Below, piece after piece: positions 1-7,556 of a stretch of 51,098 bases of DNA. The stretch lies in assembly GCA_015207365.1 (NCBI GenBank), contig JADEXA010000053.1, forward strand, positions 1-51,098, in the 5' to 3' direction. The DNA comes from Vacuolonema iberomarrocanum LEGE 07170. GTDB taxonomy: Bacteria; Cyanobacteriota; Cyanobacteriia; Elainellales; Elainellaceae. Each line of letters begins with the position of its first letter. Positions within the stretch are counted from its first letter, which is position 1. The position numbers and the translations under genes were made by a program. The notes below the pieces were generated by a model. It saw nothing but the letters and a program-made list of their open reading frames with translations. It did not search any database and was not told the origin of the DNA.

Positions 1-1
1 A

Positions 2-661
2 CCCCACCCCTCGTCGCCACCCCTCGTTTTGGTGGAAACAGCCTTTTTTGCTAGCACCACCAGTCTGCTCTGGCTAGCCAGCTACTACCTCAGCCTGATT
101 GCCTGGATGCGTGTCATCTTGCCCTTGCCGCTAGCACTAATCTACCTACGGTGGGGCAGGCGCGCGGGGATTGTGGGTTTGGTGGTGACGGCGCTCTTGC
201 TCTCCATCCTCATGGGACCCTACCTCAGTCTCCTGTTCTTGATCCCCTACGGCTTACTCGGGATGCAGCTGGGCGCCACCTGGAAATACCGGATGAATTG
301 GGCGGGCTCCATTACAACCGGGGCGATCCTCGCCAGCCTTAGCTTTTTCGTTCGGGTCTGGTTGCTCTCGGTTTTCCTCGGCGAAGATCTATGGGTCTAT
401 CTCACGAGCCGCTTGGCGGATTTCATCCAGTGGATTGTTTCGATTCTGGTGAGTTGGGGCTGGTTGGGGGTCGGTGCCCTGGGAGAAGTGAATTTGGTTT
501 GGGTACAAACCCTCACGGTCGGCACCGTATTGCTGAGCGACTTTGTTTATTTGTTCACGGTTCATCTGGCGGGATGGTTGTTGCTAGAACGCTTGGGCAA
601 TCCCATTCCCGAACCACCAGAATGGGTCAAGATTATCTTCGACGAAGAAGCGGGGCAGTAA
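2..661 (+). CDS. DUF2232 family membrane protein, 5'-truncated
   Basis: Multi-pass inner-membrane protein of the DUF2232 family found across cyanobacteria; its function is not established. The visible part has about five to six hydrophobic segments and ends in a short charged cytoplasmic tail. The motif LVETAFFASTTSLLWL is where cyanobacterial members normally enter their first membrane helix, and it lies close to the window edge. The frame is open to base 2, with Pro/Ser-rich residues (PHPSSPPL) before a TTG at 29. Relatives have a Pro-rich N-terminal tail here, so the true start is probably upstream of the window and the TTG should not be taken as the start. It stops 30 bp before the convergent DUF2079 gene. 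The family call is recognition of sequence pattern, not a search result. Confidence 0.75.
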   Translation, partial: PHPSSPPLVLVETAFFASTTSLLWLASYYLSLIAWMRVILPLPLALIYLRWGRRAGIVGLVVTALLLSILMGPYLSLLFLIPYGLLGMQLGATWKYRMNWAGSITTGAILASLSFFVRVWLLSVFLGEDLWVYLTSRLADFIQWIVSILVSWGWLGVGALGEVNLVWVQTLTVGTVLLSDFVYLFTVHLAGWLLLERLGNPIPEPPEWVKIIFDEEAGQ

Positions 662-691
662 ACCTCGAAACCGTCGCCTGCTCTCATTGCT

Positions 692-2308
692 TTAGTTTGT
701 GTCGCTGAACGTTCCCCGAAACCTCTCCCAGCGCTCTAGAGGTTGTGGCCTAGACGCTGCCCCTTTGCGCAGGAACACGACGCCACTCTGGAAGCCAACC
801 ATGCCATACTCGCCGCTGTCGAGCCAGGTGCCGAGAATGTCTTCCATTCCTTGCAAGGTTTGGCGCTCATCATCGAAGGCACGCTGGAACAGTCGCGGAT
901 ACCAGAAATCCATCATCACGTAATCCACCAAACGCACTTCGCCATCATCCTCGTGGATGCGGAGTTCGGGGTAGCGCACAGCCGAGCGGCGATTGGAGAG
1001 GTGGGCGATTAGGTAGCTGGTGGCCGACACACTCGCCTCGGGGGGAATGCGTCGCATCAGCCGCCGCACCGCCTGGGCATGATTCCACTGTTCTGCTGGA
1101 GAGGCATAGACCCAGGGTTGAAATGAATCGGGGATAACGATGGAGAGGGCACGGTTGGGGTTGGAGGTGATCGTCAGCACCAGAGCGAGCCCGATGCATA
1201 CCCTCCAGAAATTCTGGATTTTGGGCTGGAATTGCAGAGGGTGTTGTGCCCACCAAAGGATGGCGCCATAAAACAGACCCGGAATGAAGGTGAGGGCGTA
1301 GCGCAGGTGCAGTGAGAGCGCGGTGGGGTCTTGCCGCATCAAGGTTTTGGTGAGGGGAAAGGCGATCATCACCCAGGCGGAGGGGGAAAGGGCCGGGACA
1401 AAAGCGAGCGGGAGCCACTGCCCCAGTAGATAGTTGATGGTGCGATCGAGGGGGGTGAAAAGGTTGGCGAGGAGTTTGCCGGGTTGGCTGGCGATCGCCC
1501 ACAACACCTCCACAGTCGAAGCTTCTTGATTGTCGATGAAATGGCCAAACTGCTCCACCATGAATCGCCGCGAAATATCCTCGGAAAATAGCGGCATCAC
1601 TACATTTGTCACCAGCACGATATAGCCCACGCTGAGGACACAGACCAGCGCTCCCACTCGCCAGTGGCGACGGCTGAGGATGAAGTACAGCCCAATCCCA
1701 AACAGTACAATTCCGGTGTCTTCCCGCACCAGCAAGGTCAGCCCAACCATGACCCAGAACAACCACCACACGCGCTTTTCTAGTGCCAGGAATGCCGTAA
1801 AAAGATAGAGCGGCAGTTGCGAGAGGTCATGGAAGTTGGCCAGCGTCGGTGCGATGACGGCGTTGGCACAGTAGTAGCTGAGGGTTATGAAAACGGAGAG
1901 CCGAGGGGGATGGTAATGCCGTGCCAGCGCATACAGCACAAAGCCCGCAGCGGTAATTAGGCTGATTTGCAGCACAGATAATCCGACGGGCGATCGCACC
2001 AGGGCATAGTAGGGAACCCAGAGCAACAGTGCCGGGGTGAAATGCTGACCCAATCGGCGATAGAACACCGTTGGGGCTTCCCCATCCACCAACACATTAA
2101 TCGACTCGGTGGAAGACAGAGAACTCTCAAACAACCGCCCATGCATCGTATTCCAAAACACCTGATTGAAGATGCCCTGATCAAAGGCGACATAGGTAGG
2201 GTAGAAGTTGAAATACCGTTGCAGCGCAAAGATGCAGCAGGCCACCCAGAAAATGAGAGCAGCGATCGCCACAACCCGAACGCCTTTGATCGAAGAAACA
2301 CGAGGCAT
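692..2308 (-). CDS. DUF2079 domain membrane protein
   Basis: 538-residue polytopic membrane protein with an N-terminal helix (about residues 10-30), then the segment YVAFDQGIFNQVFWNT and a later GQHFTPALLLWVPYY, both typical of DUF2079 proteins. These resemble GT-C type glycosyltransferases in architecture (acidic residues in the first loop, roughly ten helices, soluble C-terminal region), but a transferase activity is inferred from architecture only. The C-terminal 140 residues are soluble and hold ATSYLIAHLSNRRSAVRYPE, a conserved part of the family that follows the last helix. ATG start; no clear Shine-Dalgarno. It stands alone, convergent with the DUF2232 gene. Confidence 0.8.
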   Translation of the reverse strand: MPRVSSIKGVRVVAIAALIFWVACCIFALQRYFNFYPTYVAFDQGIFNQVFWNTMHGRLFESSLSSTESINVLVDGEAPTVFYRRLGQHFTPALLLWVPYYALVRSPVGLSVLQISLITAAGFVLYALARHYHPPRLSVFITLSYYCANAVIAPTLANFHDLSQLPLYLFTAFLALEKRVWWLFWVMVGLTLLVREDTGIVLFGIGLYFILSRRHWRVGALVCVLSVGYIVLVTNVVMPLFSEDISRRFMVEQFGHFIDNQEASTVEVLWAIASQPGKLLANLFTPLDRTINYLLGQWLPLAFVPALSPSAWVMIAFPLTKTLMRQDPTALSLHLRYALTFIPGLFYGAILWWAQHPLQFQPKIQNFWRVCIGLALVLTITSNPNRALSIVIPDSFQPWVYASPAEQWNHAQAVRRLMRRIPPEASVSATSYLIAHLSNRRSAVRYPELRIHEDDGEVRLVDYVMMDFWYPRLFQRAFDDERQTLQGMEDILGTWLDSGEYGMVGFQSGVVFLRKGAASRPQPLERWERFRGTFSDTN

Positions 2309-2376
2309 TTTTTGAGTGCGGAAAGCTTGGAGACAGTCTCGCCATTATCGCTTTCTTTGAGAAGGATGAGGGAGTG

Positions 2377-2807
2377 AACCACAGAGGCACAGAGGACACA
2401 GAGAGTTAGTTATTGATAAGTCGTTTGACACCATGTTTGAGCAGGGGCACGTTGAAGTTGATGAGGAGTCCTAGGCGTAGGTTGCGGAGTTTGAGATAGG
2501 TGAGAAGTTGAGCATCGTGGATGGGGAGCAGCGCATCAACGGCTTTAAGTTCTACAATCATGCAATTTTCAACAAGCAAATCAAGCCGATAGCCACAATC
2601 CAGTTGGATGCCTTTGTAGACAACAGGCACGGGAATTAGTTTCTCTGCCTTGACACCGCGCTGTCGCAACTCATACTCCAAACACATCTCGTACGCCGAC
2701 TCCAACAACCCCAGTCCCAACTCCCGATGGACTGCGATCGCTGCTCCAATCACCTCCCCTGAAATCTTTCGCAGATCCATCTTTGTGTCCTCTGTGCCTC
2801 TGTGGTT
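2377..2807. repeat. Inverted-repeat-bounded cassette around a GxxExxY gene
   Basis: A perfect 24-bp inverted repeat lies at 2377-2400 and 2784-2807 (core CCACAGAGGCACAGAGGACA). The only content between the arms is one small reverse-strand gene, whose stop is 6 bp inside the left arm and whose ATG is 4 bp inside the right arm. The right arm, read on the reverse strand, supplies AGAGG about 8 nt before that ATG, so it may also act as the ribosome-binding site. Related shorter sequences (ACCACAAAGACACCAAGG at about 3780, ACCACCAAGACACGAAGAC at about 36958) occur elsewhere in the window. No transposase and no clear target duplication is visible. Confidence 0.85.
2406..2780 (-). CDS. GxxExxY family protein
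   Basis: 124-residue protein of the GxxExxY family (a PD-(D/E)XK nuclease-like fold by family knowledge; function unproven). The signature GLGLLESAYEMCLEYEL contains the GxxExxY motif, followed by the conserved YRLDLLVENCMIVELKAVD strand-turn with a D...E-x-K triad of the kind seen in PD-(D/E)XK nucleases. A longer reading begins at 2822 with NHRGTEDTK, but those residues are only the translation of the flanking repeat, so the ATG at 2780 is chosen; GAGG lies 8-9 nt upstream of it. The gene is boxed by the 24-bp inverted repeat. It could be a mobile cassette passenger; that is inference. Confidence 0.82.
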   Translation of the reverse strand: MDLRKISGEVIGAAIAVHRELGLGLLESAYEMCLEYELRQRGVKAEKLIPVPVVYKGIQLDCGYRLDLLVENCMIVELKAVDALLPIHDAQLLTYLKLRNLRLGLLINFNVPLLKHGVKRLINN

Positions 2808-2898
2808 AATTTCTTCTCCCAATCTTTCTCATATCCCCCAATCTCTCTGGTACGCTACTGAAAATCCCCTGAAACAGTAAAACCTTCCCCTCCCAAAC

Positions 2899-3765
2899 AT
2901 GGATCAGCAATTCATCCAAACCCTTGTCAATGGTGTGGCCGTCGGTAGCATCATCGCCCTCGCCGCAGTCGGATTGACGCTCACCTACGGCATTCTGCGC
3001 CTCGCTAACTTTGCCCATGGCGACATGATGACCCTGGGTGCCTACTTCACCTGGACGGCCAATGCCCTGGGTCTGAACCTGTGGATGTCGACCATTGCCG
3101 GAGCCTTGCTCACCATTGCGGTGGCGCTCCTGCTAGAGAAAGTCGTGTGGTCGCCGATGCGCGATCGCCGCGCCTCATCCACCACCCTGATCATCATTTC
3201 TATTGGACTGGCGTTATTTTTACGAAACGGCATCATCCTGTCGTGGGGGGCGGGCAACAAACAGTACAACCTGCCCGTGTTTAGTGCGCTCGATATTGGC
3301 GGCATCCGCATCACCTTCAGCCGTATTCTGGTCATTAGTCTGGCCCTTCTCGCCATTGTGGGTATGCATTATCTGCTGCAACATACCAAGGTTGGCAAGG
3401 CTATGCGGGCGGTTGCCGACAACGTCGACCTAGCACGGGTATCGGGGATCAACGTGGAGCAGGTGGTGGTATGGACCTGGGTGCTGGCAGCCGGGCTGAC
3501 TTCCCTGGGTGGGGCGATGTACGGGCTCATCACCGCTGTGCGACCGGATATGGGCTGGTTCTTGATTCTGCCCATGTTCGCCTCGGTTATTTTGGGCGGC
3601 ATTGGTAATCCTTACGGGGCGATCGCGGGCTCCTTCGTCATCGGCATCAGCCAAGAACTTAGCACCTACCTCTTCTCCTCGGAATACAAGCTCGTCGTCG
3701 CATTACTGCTAATGATCGTTGTTCTGCTCGTCCGCCCCCAAGGCATCTTCCGGGGAACGATGTAG
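2899..3765 (+). CDS. livH: Branched-chain/neutral amino acid ABC transporter permease, LivH type
   Basis: 288-residue integral membrane permease of the LivH family (cyanobacterial Nat systems use such subunits). Landmarks: GLTLTYGILRLANFAHGDMM near the N-terminus, AMRAVADNVDLARVSGIN in the middle (the cytoplasmic loop that contacts the ATPase), and GGIGNPYGAIAGSFVIG before the last helices. About eight hydrophobic segments; length normal for the family. It would import amino acids together with a LivM-type permease, two ATPases and a periplasmic binding protein, none of which is in this window. Such scattered subunits are common in cyanobacteria. The ATG at 2899 starts MDQQFIQTLVNGVAVGS, a normal LivH start. 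The exact substrate cannot be read from sequence. Confidence 0.85.
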   Translation: MDQQFIQTLVNGVAVGSIIALAAVGLTLTYGILRLANFAHGDMMTLGAYFTWTANALGLNLWMSTIAGALLTIAVALLLEKVVWSPMRDRRASSTTLIIISIGLALFLRNGIILSWGAGNKQYNLPVFSALDIGGIRITFSRILVISLALLAIVGMHYLLQHTKVGKAMRAVADNVDLARVSGINVEQVVVWTWVLAAGLTSLGGAMYGLITAVRPDMGWFLILPMFASVILGGIGNPYGAIAGSFVIGISQELSTYLFSSEYKLVVALLLMIVVLLVRPQGIFRGTM

Positions 3766-3873
3766 GCTGTCGGATACAAACCACAAAGACACCAAGGATT
3801 TTTATCTGCGTTTGTCTACTTTCATGTCACTCATCCGTGCTTGATACCCATCTCCTCATCCACTCCTCTCTTC

Positions 3874-5736
3874 TCATCCCCCTACGGCTGTCCGACGCAC
3901 ATCTTCCTCAACATCCAGCTCAATAATCTGATTTGGCGCGATCGTCCGAGGCGACTCGTTATCCCCCCGCACCCGATCGGATTCGGCCTCAAACAGAATG
4001 ATTTGTTCGTCAATGGCGATCGCCTGAGCGATAAAGCGGCTCCCTCGTCTGCTCGCTTCAAACCGTCCTAATATCTCGCTGCCCGCAGGAAGTAGCACAT
4101 TGCCCTGTTCATCCTGAATCGGCTCGGCCAGTACCAACACTTCCTGCCACACCTGATCGTCTTCCAACGCTATCGGTGTGCTGCCGGGATAGCGCAGCTG
4201 CAGCGTCGTGCCCGATGGGATGAGCAGCAGTGGATCGGCTGGAGCCGCAGCGATTTCCTCGGGTTCAGGGCTTGGCTCTGCATCATCCAGGGGCGGAACT
4301 GTGACACTTTCCGCTTCTGTTGGTTCTTCGGATGTGGGAGGAAACACTGTTGATTCAGGATTTTCCTCCTCTTCGATGTCGGGAAGTTCAGTGGGTTCTG
4401 GAAAATCGACAGGAATATCGATCGCATTTTCCTCCTCATCCGGATCGATGGCAACAGAGCTGTCGAGGGCGATCGCCTCCTCGTCAGCTTCATCCATGTC
4501 ACCCCCCCCGACTGACGACTGGATTAGTGGCAACGAAGCAGGTTCTGTTTGCAAAAAATCGGCTCCCTCACTGACCAACGGCGATTCTTCGGTGCCGAGC
4601 GGAGCGGGTTCAGTGGTTGGTTCGGGTACGACTTCGGGATCTGCGGCATCTGGAGTGATAGGTGGCGATGCCACAGGCTCATCATTTGGGAGGGCTTCTG
4701 CAGCGAAAGGATCGGGCTGTTCCACTGAGGCGGGCTCAGAGGGTAACACCTCCGCTGGAGTAGTCGGTTCTGTTGGCGTTTCGAGGGTGGGGATGGGGTC
4801 GGGTGCGGGAGCTTGGGGAGCGATCGCGGCTTCCTCGGCTTCTTCTGCCAGGGGTTCTGCTGCTTCTGCCGCTGGTGCCTCTTCTGGCAAATCCGCTTCG
4901 GCCACATTGTCTACCGGAGCGTCTGTCGGAGATTCCACCACAGCAGGAGCCTCTTCCACAGGTTCCACGGGAGCCTCTGCCTGAGGTTCCACGATCTCAG
5001 GTTCCTGTTCGATCGGAGCCGTTGCCTCCTCTGGCAAAGATTCCACCACCGCAGGCTCCTCTTCTACGGGAGCTGCTGCCGCTTCTGTCGGAGGCTCTAC
5101 GATCTCAGGTTCCTGCTCAATTGGAGCCGCTACTTCCTCGGGTGAAGGTTCCACCATTGCAGGCTCTTGTTCAGCTGGAACTGCCGCTTCTGCTGGAGGC
5201 TCTACGATCTCAGGAGCCTGTTCCTGTTCAATTGGAGTTGCTGCCAGGTTTTCGCCAACAGTATCGTCAGCGACAGTGTCTCCGGCTAGCAACGGACGCA
5301 GCGTCCAGCGCGTTGCGCCTCCAGGCAGGGTCTCCACCTCGGTCAATTCCGCTTGCCCTGGAGCCAGCACGGTATCAGGCGTCAGTTCCAATACAATCCG
5401 CGTCACCCCCGGTTCAAACTGTGCTACCCGCACCCGCCGCACGACGCCAGAATAGTTCTGCTCACTCACCAGATTGCCCACATCGGTATTCGGCAAATCC
5501 AACACAATCCGAGCAGGCTGAGCCAGCAAGAAAAAGCGCGGTGTGCTGTTTTCAGGCAATACAACCTCAAGCTGCTGCGTGTCGGGGTTGTATTGCCACT
5601 CCGTAAATTCTTCCGCCTGGGCAATCGACACTCCGCCAGGCAGGTTTGCAGGCAACAATGCTCCTAGCCCAACGCTGCTCAAACCCAGCACACAACTCCA
5701 CAACAGTCTCTGTCCGTGTCGCTGTCGTTGCATCAC
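3874..5736 (-). CDS. AMIN-domain secreted protein with Pro/Glu/Ala linker and TrbI/VirB10-like C-terminal domain
   Basis: 620 residues. A signal peptide runs to about residue 41 (basic start MQRQRHGQR, hydrophobic stretch, AQA cleavage motif). Residues about 45-150 form an AMIN domain (WQYNPDTQQLEVVLPENSTP, PARIVLDLPNT, VRVAQFEPGVTRIVLEL), a module that targets envelope proteins to peptidoglycan or pore complexes. Residues about 165-490 are low-complexity Pro/Glu/Ala/Val with repeating units such as PIEQEPEIVEPP and PVEEEPAVVESL. The last ~120 residues (PSGTTLQLRYPGSTPIALE, LLPAGSEILGRFEASRRG) resemble the beta-rich domain of TrbI/VirB10 proteins. A periplasmic role at the cell wall or outer membrane is inferred. 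Antisense frames over the repeats are long but are shadows. Confidence 0.72.
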   Translation of the reverse strand: MMQRQRHGQRLLWSCVLGLSSVGLGALLPANLPGGVSIAQAEEFTEWQYNPDTQQLEVVLPENSTPRFFLLAQPARIVLDLPNTDVGNLVSEQNYSGVVRRVRVAQFEPGVTRIVLELTPDTVLAPGQAELTEVETLPGGATRWTLRPLLAGDTVADDTVGENLAATPIEQEQAPEIVEPPAEAAVPAEQEPAMVEPSPEEVAAPIEQEPEIVEPPTEAAAAPVEEEPAVVESLPEEATAPIEQEPEIVEPQAEAPVEPVEEAPAVVESPTDAPVDNVAEADLPEEAPAAEAAEPLAEEAEEAAIAPQAPAPDPIPTLETPTEPTTPAEVLPSEPASVEQPDPFAAEALPNDEPVASPPITPDAADPEVVPEPTTEPAPLGTEESPLVSEGADFLQTEPASLPLIQSSVGGGDMDEADEEAIALDSSVAIDPDEEENAIDIPVDFPEPTELPDIEEEENPESTVFPPTSEEPTEAESVTVPPLDDAEPSPEPEEIAAAPADPLLLIPSGTTLQLRYPGSTPIALEDDQVWQEVLVLAEPIQDEQGNVLLPAGSEILGRFEASRRGSRFIAQAIAIDEQIILFEAESDRVRGDNESPRTIAPNQIIELDVEEDVRRTAVGG

Positions 5737-5927
5737 AACCTACCCCCAAACATCAACACAACTTTTGAGCCGTCTCCCTATTATTCAGCACCCTTTCAGA
5801 ATTTGCTGCCCACTAAACGGATCTCTCATCCCTGTAGGGCAAGCACCGCTCACATCAATCACCTAACCACTAGACACAATGCATTGTGAACTGAGGTATG
5901 GCATCTGGTGAGCCATGTCTGTCCTAT

Positions 5928-6018
5928 AGGACTTACGCATTTTGCTGATGTTGTGGCCGCGTCGCGGCCACAACATCAACGAATCCACCTAGGATGATGC
6001 AAGTTTTGCGTAATTCCT
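5928..6018. repeat. Palindromic element, family F4, copy a
   Basis: Outer imperfect inverted ends (AGGACTTACGCATTTTGC at 5928-5945; the partner reads AGGAATTACGCAAAACTTGC and ends at 6018) enclose an inner hairpin with 17-bp arms, 5944-5960 and 5964-5980 (one mismatch), closed on the 3-nt loop GTC. A second copy with the same ends but a different inner stem is at 17916-18007. The rest of the 5737-6395 interval, upstream of the AMIN gene and before the tRNA, holds no gene I can support. Confidence 0.75.
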
Positions 6019-6395
6019 GTCCTAATTAGGAGACTCAATTTTTAAGAAAGGCTGTGCAGACATAACCGATCGCTCTGCATCCCACAATACCCTACCCCTA
6101 GCGGACATTGCTGGGTTTTGACGCCCCCTGTAGTGATTCTTCAGAATTTCTACAATTTGCTTATCCTCAAATCTTCGTGGAAGGATAAACTATTTCGGTA
6201 CAGCAATCTTTCACATCCCGAACTCAAGTCCATATCCTCTTTACAATCTTTTCCAACAACTTCATGGGCTAAGGGAATGATGCTTTCCGAGACGCGGCGT
6301 ATCCACAATGCGTCTCGAAAAAAATCATCCTCGGATTCTGCGACCCCACTTCATGAGGTCTGCTATGATGAGTTTCACAGATTGTTGATCCGCCT

Positions 6396-6485
6396 GGAGA
6401 GGTGGCTGAGTGGTCGAAAGCGGCAGATTGCTAATCTGTTGTACGGTGTTTAGCCGTACCGAGGGTTCGAATCCCTCCCTCTCCG
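6396..6485 (+). tRNA. trnS-GCU: tRNA-Ser (anticodon GCU)
   Basis: Complete class II tRNA without an encoded CCA. Acceptor stem GGAGAGG (6396-6402) pairs with CCTCTCC (6478-6484); discriminator base G at 6485. Anticodon stem GCAGA/TCTGT holds the loop TTGCTAA with anticodon GCT at 6430-6432. The long variable arm (GTACGG...CCGTAC) is typical of tRNA-Ser, and the T loop is GGTTCGAATCC. It decodes AGC/AGU. A 111-codon open frame that runs through it from 6118 is therefore not a gene. Confidence 0.97.
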
Positions 6486-6553
6486 TTCAAACGCTAAAAA
6501 AACTTGGCGTTACCGAGATTTTCTCGAATAACTGGATAGCTTGCTCTTTCAAC

Positions 6554-6590
6554 CTTCCTGCTTGATTTTTGGCAGGAAGTTTGTTGTTTG
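6554..6590 (+). terminator. Candidate intrinsic terminator after tRNA-Ser
   Basis: 8-bp stem CTTCCTGC (6554-6561) / GCAGGAAG (6572-6579) with a 10-nt loop, followed by a T-rich tail TTTGTTGTTTG. It lies 69 bp downstream of the tRNA and about 190 bp before pnuC. Confidence 0.55.
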
Positions 6591-6778
6591 TGGGAGTGGC
6601 GATCGCCCTCAAAATTTCCACTTATGATAATTTTCAACGCTCAAATCCCCAAAGATTTGTCTAGTTTTTCTATGCCTCTTTCATCTCAGGTAAAGCCCAA
6701 AGGTATCCCAGGCTAAACTACGAGAATTCGGCATTTCCGCAGGTTTGGCGATCGCAATGCCCTGGTTTTGACGAAAGG

Positions 6779-7489
6779 ATGGTTCAGGGGATAGAACGCT
6801 TGATCAACAAACAGGCTGGCTTGGAGTGGATGATTGGTGGCGGGTTGAGTCTGGGAATTTTGCTGCTCTCGGTGCAGACGCTCATTCCGGTGAATCTGAC
6901 ACTATTGGAGGCGATCGCCGTTGTCTCCTATGCCTGGAGTGTTTGGCTGCTGGCCAAAAATCGCCCGCTGGGCTGGTGGGTCGGGTTAGTCGGGGTGGTG
7001 CTATATGGCATCGTCTTCTACCAGGTGCAGCTTTATGCCGAGGTGGCGATTCAGGGATTCTACTTTGTCACCAGTCTGCAAGCGATTTACATCTGGCTGA
7101 AAGGGGGCAGTCACCAGCAAGAGCGTCCCGTCGGCCATGTGTCGCAGAAGTGGATGGGCATCTCCGCCGTGCTGGTTGTCGTTGCGGTGATTGGCTTGCG
7201 GGCATTGCTCATCGCTATTCGAGGTGCGGCTCCCTTTTGGGATGCTCTGACCACCGTGCTGAGTGTGGTGGCTCATCTTTATCTCATGGGGCGCTATGTC
7301 GAAAGCTGGTATCTCTGGATTCTGATAGATACCATCTACGTACCACTCTATGCCTCCCGCGAGTTGTATTTCACTAGCATCCTCTACGCGGTGTTTTGGG
7401 GCATGGCCGTGCGGGGCTTGATGAACTTCCGCCAGATTTATCGTGTGCAGCAACTGCAACAGGCTGAGGCGATGCAACCCGAACCATAG
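6779..7489 (+). CDS. pnuC: Nicotinamide riboside/nicotinamide mononucleotide transporter PnuC
   Basis: 236-residue membrane protein of the PnuC family, which imports nicotinamide riboside by facilitated diffusion coupled to intracellular phosphorylation. Seven or so hydrophobic segments. Family marks: LLEAIAVVSYAWSVWLLAK near helix 2, QGFYFVTSLQAIYIW, and the C-terminal WYLWILIDTIYVPLYASREL followed by TSILYAVFWGM. The next gene, 67 bp downstream on the same strand, encodes NadR, whose kinase would trap the imported riboside as NMN. That pairing gives a complete salvage step and supports the assignment. A 25-bp palindrome lies between the two genes. Confidence 0.93.
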   Translation: MVQGIERLINKQAGLEWMIGGGLSLGILLLSVQTLIPVNLTLLEAIAVVSYAWSVWLLAKNRPLGWWVGLVGVVLYGIVFYQVQLYAEVAIQGFYFVTSLQAIYIWLKGGSHQQERPVGHVSQKWMGISAVLVVVAVIGLRALLIAIRGAAPFWDALTTVLSVVAHLYLMGRYVESWYLWILIDTIYVPLYASRELYFTSILYAVFWGMAVRGLMNFRQIYRVQQLQQAEAMQPEP

Positions 7490-7502
7490 TAATCCCGAAT
7501 GA

Positions 7503-7527
7503 AGTGTGAACAGTCACTGTTCACACT
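7503..7527. promoter_or_regulatory. 25-bp palindrome between pnuC and nadR
   Basis: Perfect 12-bp inverted repeat AGTGTGAACAGT / ACTGTTCACACT around a single C, located 13 bp after the pnuC stop and 29 bp before the nadR start. There is no T-tract, so it does not look like a terminator. It could be an operator or an mRNA hairpin that separates the two cistrons; which regulator might bind is unknown. Confidence 0.5.
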
Positions 7528-7556
7528 CCATTTCACCAATTACTTGAGATCGCTAT

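Noticed and set aside
4208..5606. Long Ser/Gly/Ala- or Leu/Pro-rich frames opposite the AMIN gene (up to 277 codons)
   Set aside because: They are antisense shadows of the Pro/Glu/Ala repeat codons; the reverse-strand frame has a signal peptide and known domains.
6118..6453. 111-codon open frame on the + strand
   Set aside because: It runs into the tRNA-Ser gene (6396-6485) and has no recognisable domain; the tRNA structure is unambiguous.
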